A stretch of 64,000 bases of DNA, taken from positions 496,001 through 560,000 of the forward strand of contig NZ_CP041663.1 of assembly GCF_007858495.1 (NCBI RefSeq). Direction: 5' to 3'. The DNA is from Mycoplasma anserisalpingitidis. GTDB taxonomy: Bacteria; Bacillota_I; Bacilli_A; Mycoplasmatales; Metamycoplasmataceae. Positions 19,107 to 29,546 of the stretch are shown here, piece after piece; within the stretch, counting starts at the first letter, position 1, and each line of letters starts with the position of its first letter. The notes under the pieces were generated by a model. It worked only from the letters and a program-made list of their open reading frames with translations, had not been told where the DNA came from and did not search any database. The translations under genes were made by a program, and so were the position numbers.

Positions 19107-19970
19107 ATGAATAAAAAACAAACTTCGAAATGACGATTTTTAATCTCCACCTTCTTTAGATTTAAAATTATTGATTTAAACATATCAGCGTTTTTGGTAG
19201 CACTTTTAATAATTATAACTTTTCTAACAAAGTACACCGCTTTAAAAGTAATAAATTTAAATTTTGAGTATTTATTTTACATACTATTGGGATTTTTTGT
19301 TAGTTTGTTTCCTGCACTTGTTGTTGCATTAATCGGAGACACGATTACATTATTTATTTCTGGTAATATTGGATTTTGACATCCAGTGTATGCGGTAACA
19401 CCTTTATTAATTACAGCAGTATCATTCCTATACTTCAATGTGCTTAGAAAATTAAATCATTATAAGTTATTAGTACCAAACATTTTTATAACCATTACAA
19501 ATGTAAGTTTAATTATTATTTGTTTTTGACAAATTAATAACACTATAAATGCTGACTATTTAAAAATTGGTAGAGTCTTTGGTATTACTCAAATCAGTGT
19601 TGGCGTTATTTATGCACTGATTGGATTAATGGTGATTTTTCAATTAATTTGTGCAATCACAACGATTATTTCAATTGTTAAGAAAAACCAGAAATTAGCT
19701 CAATTTTCAATTGCCTTTGGAATTGTGTCTATAGTACTAGTTATTTTTAGATGATTTTATGGTCCATATGCATATTTCGTATTTTTGCAATATATAAATT
19801 ATTCACCAAACAGAAATTTAAGTGAATTTTATCCCATTTGGATGGCTGCATTTGCATTAAAATCATTGATTAGTATTCCAATTTATACATCAATTTTATT
19901 TCCGACCTTAATACCATTTGAATATTTAAGAAATCGCTATATTTTACAAAATAAACAGAACCAATATTAA
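19107..19970 (+). CDS. ECF-type transporter substrate-binding (S) component, integral membrane
   Basis: 287 residues with about six hydrophobic helices. The N-terminal region (ISAFLVALLIIITFLTKY ... FVSLFPALVVALIGDTI) resembles S components of energy-coupling-factor vitamin transporters, which bind the vitamin and dock on a shared EcfAAT module. No EcfA or EcfT gene is nearby, so it would be a group II type with modules elsewhere (inference). The vitamin cannot be predicted. It has a strong ribosome site (GGGAGGTAAAA) and lies 12 bases before nusB. Confidence 0.65.
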
Positions 19971-19982
19971 AAGGAATTACAT

Positions 19983-20465
19983 ATGTCAGAAACAGTTAAA
20001 AATAAAAAATATCCTCAAAAATCAATGAGACAATCTAGAATTGAAGTTGTTCAAGTTTTATATAAATTCATTATTTTGGAACGTGAAATTGATCCTGCTA
20101 TTGCTTTTGAGGAATTTGACTTTTTAAATAGAACTCAACTTGAAAAGTTAGAAAAAATTGCAAACAATTATGAATTTATTAAAAAAATGATCAAAATTAA
20201 CCTTAGTGCTGATTGATCATTTGAGAGACTTAATCCGATAACTAAGGCTATTTTAATTAATGCGACTTACGAACTTTTTGTTTTAGATAAGGCTATTGTT
20301 ATTAATGAAGCTTTAGAGATTGGAAAAATGTTTTTTGATACTGAAGATTTTCAAGCTAAGAAAAATCTTAAATTTATAAACGCTTGTTTGCAAAGTATCT
20401 TCAATGCTTTAGTCATCCTTGAAAAAAGAAACAGAAAATTGGAAAACTCGGATGAAGAAAAATAA
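19983..20465 (+). CDS. nusB: Transcription antitermination factor NusB
   Basis: A 160-residue all-helical RNA-binding protein that, with NusE/S10, acts in rRNA antitermination. Signatures: SRIEVVQVLYKF at the N-terminus and the C-terminal pattern LNPITKAILINATYELF, then INEALEIGKMF and FINACLQSIF. TGA Trp at 20214 joins the halves. It follows the S component gene by 12 bases and overlaps the next small gene by 14. Confidence 0.88.
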
Positions 20466-20856
20466 ATTCAACAAAGCAATTGCTTTATTTAACAATTACT
20501 GTAAAAAACAAAACATAAAAATAATTGATATTAACGAAATTGCTGAATTTATAGACAAAAATGTTTACAAAATGACATTTTGAGAAATTATTGAACAAAC
20601 AAATTCTAAATTGGATACTATAAATAAGTGAGAAGATAAATTAGTCTTAAATTTTATTGAATTTTCGCTTTTAGAAAGATTTTATAAAAAAACAAAAATA
20701 AAAAGACAATTAAATCCTTATAACAATTTAACTGTAGAAAAGATTATTGAATTAAATGAATACAAAAGAAATAAATATGTTAATTTCTTAGTGATTTTAG
20801 AAAATTTTGATGAACATAATATTTTTATACAAAATCTATTAAAAATAATTAAGTAG
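20452..20856 (+). CDS. Hypothetical protein, Lys/Asn-rich
   Basis: 134 residues, read with two TGA Trp codons. I do not recognise a family. The sequence is basic, predicted mostly helical, and has no signal peptide or membrane segment (MKKNKFNKAIALFNNYC start; KIIELNEYKRNKYVNFLVI in the C-terminal third). Its ATG lies inside the end of nusB (14-base overlap) and it stops 6 bases before sufS. It is therefore almost certainly translated as part of the nusB-sufS transcript. Confidence 0.7.
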
Positions 20857-20862
20857 GTATAT

Positions 20863-22032
20863 ATGAGTGATTTTGAAAAATTAAAAAAAGAAATTCGAAA
20901 TGAATTCCCAATACTTAAAAACATTGTTTACTTAGATAATGCTGCTCAAAGTTTAAAACCAATTTCAGCAATTGAAGCTATCAATACTTACTATACTTAT
21001 GAATCTATTTCTGTTCGAACAGGTGATACACCATTAGGTAACAAAATCAACCAAATTTATAAACAAACCAAGGAAAAAATAGCAATTTTAATTAATTCAG
21101 ATCCTGAACAAATAATTTATACAAGTGGAACTACCGATTCACTTAATACTTTTGCTTTAATGTTTAATCAAATTATTGAACCAAATAAAAAAATCCTAAT
21201 TTCAGCTTATAATCACTCTAGTAATATGCTTCCTTGAATTGAACTAGCTAAATCAAGAAATGTTGAATTTATAATAAGTGAAGAAATTTATGAAAATATA
21301 GATGAAAATATCCAATTAATTTGTTTATCGCAAAGCACAAATAATTTTGATGTTAAATATGACATTAAAAAAATTTACGAAAAAGCCAAAATATACGGCG
21401 CTATAGTGCTTAATGATGCTGCACAATCAATAACTCATGAAAAAGTTGACCAAAATTATGCTGATGTTATTGCTTTTAGTACTAACAAACTATTAGGTCC
21501 GTCTGGTTTAGGTATCTTAGCAATCAAAAGAGACTTATTAAAAAGAATTAAACCAACTCGTTTTGGTGGTGGTTCAGTTCATGATATAGATAAAAACGGA
21601 AATTGAATTCCTAAAGAAACAATTCAAGCTTTTGAACCTGGTACTCCAAATATTGCGGCAATTTATATGTTTAATAAATCGTTGGACCTTTTTGAAAAAA
21701 TAGGATATGAAAACATTCAAAAAATACTTTTAGAATTATCTAATTATTTATATGACAAATTAAGTAAGTTGGAAAATATTGAAATTCATAGTAAAAGAGG
21801 TTCTATAATAACATTATTTAATGTAAAAAATATAAACTCTCAAGATGTTGCAACCTATTTAGGTTCTAAAAATATTTATGTTAATGCAGGTATTTTTTGT
21901 GCTCCATTTGTTAGAAACATTAAAAGTGAGCGCTCTTATATTAGGGTTTCATTAGGAATTTATAATAATTTTGATGATATTGATAAACTAGTGAATGAAA
22001 TAGAAAATGGGGGTGATTTTTATGCATTTTAA
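20863..22032 (+). CDS. sufS: Cysteine desulfurase SufS
   Basis: A 389-residue PLP enzyme that takes sulfur from cysteine for Fe-S cluster or thio-nucleoside formation. The N-terminus EFPILKNIVYLDNAAQS is a group II desulfurase pattern. The PLP Lys lies in STNKLLGPSG, the active-site His in AYNHSSN and the catalytic Cys in NAGIFCAPF. TGA Trp codons are at 21235 and 21603. It overlaps sufU, forming the minimal mycoplasma Suf pair. Confidence 0.92.
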
Positions 22033-22438
22033 CCAAAACCAAGCAAGAGAAATTATTATGACCAACTATATAAATAATAATAAAGATAATTTAAGTGAAA
22101 ATCATAAAAAAGTTTACTCTACTTCATGTGCTGATTTACTAGAAATCGATTTAGACATAGATCAAAAAATAACCAACATCAATACTAATGCTAATGGATG
22201 CGCAATTTTTGTTGCTTCAACAAATATTCTTAAAAAAATATTAAAAGGCAAGCAAAATAATGAAGCTAAAAATTTAATTGAAAAATTTATCAAATTCGTT
22301 AATCATGAAATCGAATTAGATGAACAAGAAATTGGTGAGATCGATGATCTTTGAGTATTTTATAATGTCAAAACTCATTTGAACAGAGTTGATTGTGCTA
22401 CATTAACAGCTAAACATATTTTAAATGAACTCAAATAA
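22022..22438 (+). CDS. sufU: Iron-sulfur cluster scaffold / sulfur acceptor SufU (IscU-like)
   Basis: A 138-residue U-type scaffold. It has three conserved-type cysteines: one in STSCADLL, one in NANGCAIFVAS and one in RVDCATLTA. It accepts persulfide sulfur from SufS. I chose the ATG at 22022 because GGGGGTG lies 9 bases upstream; another ATG at 22007 in the same frame is possible. It overlaps the ends of sufS and dinB, so the three genes form a compact block. Confidence 0.88.
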
Positions 22439-23666
22439 ATTTATTTTTCACATCGATTTTGACTCTTATTTTGTGAGTGCATTAAGAAGTATATTTCCAG
22501 AATTAAAAGATAAACCTATTGCTATTGCTACTAAGTCAAGCAAGGCTATAATAAGTTCGGCTTCATATGAATTAAGATCTAAAGGAATTAAGGCTGGGGA
22601 TTCAGTTTTATCAGCATTAAAAAAAGAACCTAAAACAGTTATTATTGAACCAAGATATGATTTTTTTAGTGCTCTAAGTAATGAAATATTTAGGCATTTG
22701 TACAATAATTACACTAAAAAAATGGATGTTGGTTCAATTGATGAAGTTTATCTTGATATGACTGAGTTAGTTAATAACAAAATAAATGCTATAAATCTTG
22801 CAAAAAGCATTCAAAAGGAAATTTTGAATAAATTCAAAATTCCTATTTCAATAGGAATAAGTCATACTTGTTTTTATGCGAAAATGACCACAAACATTGT
22901 TAAACCATTCGGAGTTGGATTTACAGGTGAAAAAGATGTTAGAGAACACTTTTATGATTTAGATATTTCTGAAATTTTTGGAATAGGCAAGAAAACTGAA
23001 ACAAAACTCAAAAATTTGGGAATAAATAAATTTAAGGATTTAGCAGAATTAAATGAACAAGACCAATTTGTAAAATCCACAATTGGACAGAATGGTTTCA
23101 AATTGATAAGTTCAATCAAAGGAAGTGAACATAATCAAATCGAAAACTTTAAAAAAGTATTTAAGGGAATTGGATTTGAACGATATATTTCTGAAACAAC
23201 AGATGATAAGTCGCTTCTAGAAAATAAATTAGATTATTTTGCTAATAAAATTTCTTCAAAAATGCAAAATAGAAATTTAGTCACTAACAACATTACTGTT
23301 GGACTACGTTTTGAAAATAAAACTTGATTTAATAAATCACTAAAATTATCTAATTACACAAATGATTACATAACAATATTTAACAATGCACTTATTTTAT
23401 TGGATCAAATTTTTAAGGAAGAAAGTGTTGTCTACGGTGTTAGACTAAGAGCAAATGACTTATTACCTTGTTTTCAAGTTTCTATAAAAAGTAATTTATT
23501 CGAAACTGAAATGGATTATAAAGAAAAATCGGAAATAGATAAGTTAGTTGATAATATAAATTATCAACTAAAAGGGAAATTTTTATTTACCGCTTCTGAA
23601 TTAATTAAAAATAAAAGAAAAAAAAGACAACAACTTGAGTTTGTCGGTGAAGATTTAGAAGAATAA
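22425..23666 (+). CDS. dinB: DNA polymerase IV (Y-family)
   Basis: A 413-residue translesion polymerase. Catalytic carboxylates are visible in HIDFDSYFVSAL (start) and GSIDEVYLDM. The helix-hairpin-helix EIFGIGKKTETKLKNLGI follows, then a little-finger domain. TGA Trp at 23325 links the halves. The C-terminal QLEFVGEDLEE end may be a clamp-binding tail (inference). The start codon lies inside sufU. There is no SOS box visible, as expected in mollicutes. Confidence 0.9.
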
Positions 23667-23711
23667 ATATTACATTTTGGTAATATAAAGTAAAATATAA
23701 AAGGAGAAATT

Positions 23712-24821
23712 ATGAAAATAGGTGTTTACGGCGGTAGTTTTGACCCGATTCATAAGGGCCACATAAAAATAGCTGAAATTGCAATAAAAGAATTAAACTT
23801 GGACAAATTATTATTTGTCCCAGCATATATTTCACCTTTTAAAACTGGTAAAAATATTGTTTCTGCTGAACATAGAATAAATATGATTAATTTGGTAAAA
23901 CCAGATAAAACGGAGATTTGTGATTTTGAAATCAAGAGGAATAATTTAAGTTACACCATAGATACCGTTAGATATTTGAAAAATAAATATAAGGAAGATG
24001 AACTATTTTTAATCATTGGAAGTGATAATATAAACCTATTGCATAAATGAAAAGATATTGAAGAAATTGCTTCATTAACAAAAATTTGTGTATTCAAAAG
24101 GACAAAAATCATAAATAAAACAAATATCAAAAAATATAATTGTTTATTACTAAAAAATCCTATTTATGAGTATTCATCAACAGAATTCAAAAAAGGTTAT
24201 TTAGATAGTGTTGATGAAAAAGTAATAAATTATATTGGTGAAAATAAATTGTATTCCAAAGAATTGGTTCATAATATGTTAAGTGCCAAAAGAGCAAAAC
24301 ATTCAGTTGCAACTGCAGAATTTTCAGCCTCACTTGCCAAAAGTTGTGGTTATGATGCAAAAAAAGCTTATTTTGCAGGGTTATTTCATGACATCGCTAA
24401 AGAGTGAGATCCTGAGAACTCCCTAAAATTTATTAGAAGCATTTTAGGTGATTCAGTTAATTTCTTAAAACATGAACTACATCAGGTAGCTGGTTCATTG
24501 TGAGTTAAATATGTTTATAAAATTAACGACGAAGATATCGCTCATGCAATTAGGGTTCATACAACAATGAATGAAAACGGTGTTTCAGAATTAAATACAT
24601 TAGATAAAATCCTTTATATTTCAGACAAAATTTGTATGGGAAGAAAATTTCCAGGTATTCAAAAATTAAGAGAAATTGTTCACAAAGACTTAAACAAAGG
24701 TTTTTCATTAGTTGTTAAAAGAACGTACTTGTTTGAAAAAGAAAAGGGGACAGAGTTTTCTGAATGACAAGAACAAATTTACCTAAATTATATTAAAGAG
24801 GTAGAAAATTATGAAGCATAG
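23712..24821 (+). CDS. nadD: Fused nicotinate-nucleotide adenylyltransferase and HD-domain (YqeK-like) hydrolase
   Basis: 369 residues, about twice the usual NadD length. Residues 1-190 are NadD: nucleotidyltransferase motif GGSFDPIHKGHI, and the C-terminal SSTEFKKG (ISSTxIR-like) motif. They make deamido-NAD from nicotinate mononucleotide. Residues 195-369 are an HD phosphohydrolase like YqeK (KRAKHSVATAEFSASLA, GLFHDIAKEW, then HELHQVAGS and IRVHTT). YqeK proteins hydrolyse diadenosine tetraphosphate in other Firmicutes. In those genomes the two are separate neighbouring genes; here they are one frame. The last bases overlap the next gene. Confidence 0.9.
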
Positions 24822-25530
24822 ATTACAAAAAATACTTTCTGAAGCCGGAATAGCTTCGAGAAGAAACTCTGAACAATTAATTAAAGATGGAAGAGTTAAA
24901 TTAAATGGTCGAATTGCATCTTTAGGTGATAAAGCTACTTTTGGAGACGATATATTAGTTGATGACAAACCAATAAAAAGAGAAGAAAAAGTTTATTTTG
25001 TATTGAATAAGCCACCTAAAACTGTATGTACATTAAAAGATAATTTTGATAGAACAATAGTTACAAGTTTAATTAATACTGATGCAAAAATTTTTCCTGT
25101 AGGTAGATTAGATTATGATACTACGGGAGTTTTAATTTTAACAAATGATGGAGATTTATGTAATAAATTGATTCATCCAAGATATCAAATACTTAGAAAA
25201 TATCGTGCAAGATTAGATGAACCGCTAACTAATGAACAAATAAAATTATTAAATAAGCCAGTTTTAATAAAAAACAAACCTTCTTATCAAAAAGTTGAAC
25301 AACTTGATACAAAAACATATTTAGTTTCACTTTCTATTGGCACATACCACCATGTTAAAGAGTTGTTTGAAACTGTTTCAAGAAAAGTCATTAATCTTAA
25401 AAGAGTTGAATTCGCAGGAATAACATGTGAAAAAATTCCTGTTGGTGAATATAGAAAACTAAATTTTAAAGAAGTCAAAATGTTAAAAGCTTTAACGGAG
25501 GCTAAAAATGAAAAAACTAAAAAAGTTTAG
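24811..25530 (+). CDS. rluB: 16S/23S rRNA pseudouridine synthase (RsuA/RluB family)
   Basis: 239 residues. An N-terminal S4 RNA-binding domain (LQKILSEAGIASRRNSEQLIKDGRVKLNG) is followed by the synthase domain with the catalytic Asp in GRLDYDTTGVLILTNDGDL. The family is clear, but RluB, RsuA and RluE cannot be separated safely by eye; RluB is the usual assignment in low-GC bacteria. It overlaps nadD-yqeK at its start, and its last 23 bases overlap the lipoprotein gene. Confidence 0.88.
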   Translation: MKHRLQKILSEAGIASRRNSEQLIKDGRVKLNGRIASLGDKATFGDDILVDDKPIKREEKVYFVLNKPPKTVCTLKDNFDRTIVTSLINTDAKIFPVGRLDYDTTGVLILTNDGDLCNKLIHPRYQILRKYRARLDEPLTNEQIKLLNKPVLIKNKPSYQKVEQLDTKTYLVSLSIGTYHHVKELFETVSRKVINLKRVEFAGITCEKIPVGEYRKLNFKEVKMLKALTEAKNEKTKKV

Positions 25531-26641
25531 TTTACTTTTTGCTTCTATTTCACCTTTTATTTTAATGTCTCAAAGTTGCTTTAGTTCAACTTTTGATAGA
25601 CAGGCGGATTTAGAAAACAAAGAATTTGAAACTCAAATAACAAATTATTTGAACAAAATTAAAAGTAAAAATAACGAATTTAAAAATTTTTTAAACAACA
25701 AAAACAATTTAACAATTCCATTAAATAATATTGATGACTTTTATAAAAAACCAAATCAAATTGCAATCGAATTATCCAATCACTTAAACAATTTTATAAG
25801 TGAATTATCTAAAAACAAAGATGAAGTTGATAAATTTGAGGAGTTAAACATTTTATTAGACTCTTCGAAAGAAGATAATGAAATCAAATTAATTGACTTA
25901 ATCAACAAATTAAACTTTATCAACAATGACGTTCAAAAACTAGTTGAAGAAAAACAAACATTAACAAAAAATGGTGATGATGCTTATTCAGTTTTGATTA
26001 ATGACCTAGAACAAAACCTTTCTGTAGGTCTTTTTACAGGTCAAGGTCAGAAAGATACCATTAACCGTATTAAGAATTCAATAAATTCAGTATTACACTT
26101 ACCTTTAGGTGAAGAATGTGATTGTAAAAACATTTTTTACAAATCTAACTATTATGACTCAAGTGTTATTGACATTAACTACAACTTAATTAAAGCATAT
26201 TTAGGATTCAACTCTGAAAATGGAAACACTTCTAAAGAAGATTATCAAGAACTACTAAAAATTCATACCCATGCACTTGCTAACATTATACGTGAATGAT
26301 TATTTATTACAGTTGAAAACGAAGATAGTCAAAAAAACGCAAGATTTAGACTTAATCAATGAATCGCTTTGATAAGAAATAATTCTAAGACTTTTAATTT
26401 CATTAATTCAAATAATGAATTAGTAAAATTATTTGATGCTATTGAGTCAAGTTTGATGTCGTTAAATAATTCTATTGATGAAATCAACAAAAACAATTCA
26501 GGAAAATATCCTTTTGAAAAATTATTAAGTTTTATAGTTGATATCGATAAAGAAACTAAGAAATTAAATGATGGAATAATGGGACAATTAAACTACACCA
26601 TCAAAGAACTCTATGAACTATTAGATAGTAAAATAAAATAA
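25508..26641 (+). CDS. Putative lipoprotein of unknown function
   Basis: 377 residues. The signal peptide MKKLKKFSLLFASISPFILM ends in a lipobox-like SQSC (Cys about residue 24), so the mature protein is probably anchored on the outer face of the membrane. The rest is Lys/Asn-rich, helical and coiled-coil-like, with a short Cys pair (EECDCKN). No family is recognised. The start lies inside rluB, with an ACGGAGGC ribosome site. TGA Trp codons at 26297 and 26360 join the frame. It ends in a terminator shared with the convergent Bro-N gene. Confidence 0.8.
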
Positions 26642-26672
26642 AATCACCAAATTTTGAAAAGGTGATTTTTTT
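26638..26672. terminator. Bidirectional terminator between lipoprotein and Bro-N-like genes
   Basis: AAAATCACC-AAATTTTGAAAA-GGTGATTTTTTT hairpin, with A- and T-runs on both sides. Confidence 0.85.
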
Positions 26673-27057
26673 AACTATTTTTCTTAATTAATTCATTGTT
26701 ATATGATAAAAAGGCACTATTTGCTATCCATTCTTTAACTCTTTCAGGAAAATGAGTTGTCATACTCATGACAATTCTTATCAATGCTTTTATATTTGCA
26801 GCTTCGTATTTTTTTGGTGTTGGAGTTAATTTTCCGGCAGTAAATTCATTTATTTTGATTAAGACCATTTCATCAAAAACCTTGCTTTCCTCATAAATTA
26901 ATCTTTTTTTTAGCATTTGTCAATGAATGTCTGCATTCTCATTTTCACCAATCAGCATTTTTATAAAATCTACAACTACATAATATCTAACATGATTTTT
27001 TGGATTAACCCTTGATCTAACTTTGTCATTATCGATAATTTTTTTTAATTCATTCAT
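26671..27057 (-). CDS. Bro-N/phage-antirepressor-like protein
   Basis: 128 residues. The pattern VVVDFIKMLIG...HWQMLKKRLIYEE, then KKYEAANIKALIRIVMSM and FPERVKEWIANSAF, resembles the BRO-N domain of phage antirepressors and DinD-like proteins (WxxxxDVxxxL ... LKxRL ... RLIQSI ... FKxWLA). BRO-N domains bind DNA in phages and baculoviruses. Here no phage genes are nearby, so it looks like a lone remnant or a domesticated regulator. It is read with one TGA Trp (26919). The family call is by eye and moderate. Confidence 0.55.
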
Positions 27058-27144
27058 AGAGCCTCTTTTTAATTATACTTTTAATTTATCAAAAGGCCCA
27101 TAAATATAAAAAAATAGGAATTTTTTCATAAAAATTCCACTTTT

Positions 27145-27612
27145 TTATATTGAATTAAAATTATTATTGATAATAAAGTATTCTAGAATCTTAGAATCGT
27201 TATCTTTTTTTCCATTGTAAAGAATATGAATAATTTGCTTATTTTCTTCAATTAAATTAATAAATTTATTATTTTCACTAATTTTTAATAACTGTTTATT
27301 AAAAACGTTTATAAACAACAATGCTTTTTTACCGAAGAAAATAAATAATAATCCCTTGAAAAATTTAGATTTTTTAATAATGATTTTATAATTAAAGCAA
27401 ATTATAAAAATTTTCTTGTTTGTATAAAAAAATATCAAGAATATGCAAATTCAACTAATTAAAGCAATTAAAGAAATAAATAGAACTCAATAATTGTGGC
27501 TTGAAAAAGATTTATAAGCGCCAAATCAAACGAAGAGAATTAACAAAATTGAAATAATAATATTAATATATAATCAAAAATTAAATTTATGATAATAGTT
27601 TTTATTCTTCAT
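27145..27612 (-). CDS. Hypothetical membrane protein with two N-terminal helices
   Basis: 155 residues. Two hydrophobic helices (residues about 13-35 and 42-65) are followed by a basic, Asn/Lys/Phe-rich soluble tail. No family is recognised. It has four TGA Trp codons in the first third. The ATG at 27612 overlaps the topA stop by 11 bases, so it is translated as the last gene of the topA transcript. A candidate role cannot be given. Confidence 0.65.
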
Positions 27613-29452
27613 TTATATTTTCTTCCAACTTCTTAAGTTCCTCATTTGATATACTACGCGTGTATTTGCAATTTGGAAAGTTTTTACATCCGACAAATTT
27701 TTGTTTCTTTTTATTTCTTCTAATAACAAGAACACCAGAGTCTTCAGGACATGATTCTTCTAGAGCTAACTGAGTGAGAACAGTTTTTTCCATAACATCT
27801 TTAGCCTTATCAAAAGTGTCGTTAAATTTTTCTCAAAAATTATTCATTACAATGTTCTTAGAAACTTTTTCTTCCGCTATTAAATCCAATTCTTCTTCTA
27901 CCTTAGCAGTATATTCTTCATTTATTATATTGCTAAATGATGATGTAAGTTTATCAATAACATTTTTGCCAAAAAGAGTTGGAACTAATGAAGAAGATTT
28001 TGAAACAACATATTCCCTATCTTTAATTATTTTAACTGTAGTAGCAAATGTAGAAGGACGGCCAACTTTAATTTTATCTAACATTTCAATTAGAGAACCA
28101 TCTGTATATCTAGGAGAAGGTTTTGTTTCGTGATCACTAAATTTGAATTCCTTTACCTTAACTTCTTGATTTAATTCATAATTTGGATCACCCAACTCAA
28201 CTTCTTTTTCATCATCTAGTATATAGTATCCATCAAATTTTATTGATGAAAAACTATTTCTAAATTTATACACATCATTTTCATATGTATAAGTTTTGAT
28301 AGTTCTAATAGGTTGAGTCATTAGAGATTGCATTGTTACTCTATAAATTAATTTATAAATTGCAAATTCCTGTTTACTCATTTCAGGATATAAAGCTAAA
28401 GCATTTTCAGGAGTTAACGAAACATCAGTAGGTCTAATAGCTTCGTGAGCATCTTGATCACCAGAGAAACCCTTAACTTCCAGAGCAACATACTCCTTAC
28501 CAAATTTATCATTAATATAAACTTTAGCACTATCGATAAATGTTTGACTTAATCTTGAAGAATCGGTACGTGGATATGAAATAAGCCCTCCATCTCCAAA
28601 ACCTTCATAAAGTTTTTGTGCAGCAGATTGTGTTACTTGAGCAGAATATGGACTCTTTTTATATAAAGCTGCTTGTTTTAATGGTATTACCGAAGACATT
28701 TTTTTATCAACAACATTAATATCAGTAACTTTAATAATTTTTTTAGCGTTTTCAAAATGTTTTTTAACTGAATCAATTTCGTTAGGTAAAATTCAATCTC
28801 TCTTATCGCTTGAATTATTTAAATTAATATAACTAGCAACGATTTTTGAACCGCACAATGCATCTAATTTATAGTATTGTTCAGGTACAAAAGCTTCTAT
28901 TTCTCTTTCTCTATCAACAACCAATTTTAATGCAATTGATTGAACACGACCTGCACTGGCTTTAGTTGGTGAATTAGAAATTTTTTGATTAATTAAATAA
29001 CTAAGTCTAAAACCAATTATTCTATCTAACATTCTTCTTGCTTTTTGCGCTTCAACAAGATTATAATCAATTAATCCTGGTTTATCGATAGCCTTTAAAA
29101 TAGCATTTTTTGTAATTTCATTATACTTAATTCTGTTGTATTTTTCTTTAACATCTAAGTATTCAACTAAGTGTTCTCCTATTGCTTCACCCTCGCGATC
29201 CGGGTCAGTTGCAATAAAAACTTTGTCACATTTTTTAGCAATTGATTTTAATTTTTTAATTAATTCTTTTTTGCCTTTTTCTAATGTATATGATGGTTCT
29301 CAATTTTCAATATCGATACCTAAACCATATTGCCCACTAGTTTTTAGTTTAGCAATGTGGCCAATACTAGCTTCAACAACATAATCCTCACCTAATATTT
29401 TTTTAATTGTATTTACCTTATTAGGTGACTCTACTATAACTAATGTTTTCAT
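27602..29452 (-). CDS. topA: DNA topoisomerase I
   Basis: A 616-residue type IA topoisomerase that relaxes negative supercoils. The Toprim domain starts [10 protein letters not shown] and has DPDREGEAI. The strand-passage tyrosine lies in [15 protein letters not shown] single C-terminal zinc-ribbon-like repeat (CPEDSGVLV...[10 protein letters not shown]) keeps only three of four cysteines. Other bacterial TopA proteins have up to three to five ribbons, so this is a reduced form. TGA Trp codons at 27830 and 28790 join the parts. Confidence 0.93.
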
Positions 29453-29512
29453 ATATTTAATATTTATACCACAATTTACAAAATTCAGTAATATTATTGC
29501 CTTTGCTTGAAT

Positions 29513-29546
29513 AACAAAAAATAGATCTTTTTAAGACCTATTTATT
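29513..29546 (-). terminator. Terminator of the m5U methyltransferase gene
   Basis: On the minus strand AAATAGGTCTT-AA-AAAGATCTATTTTTTG directly over and after the stop codon. Confidence 0.7.
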
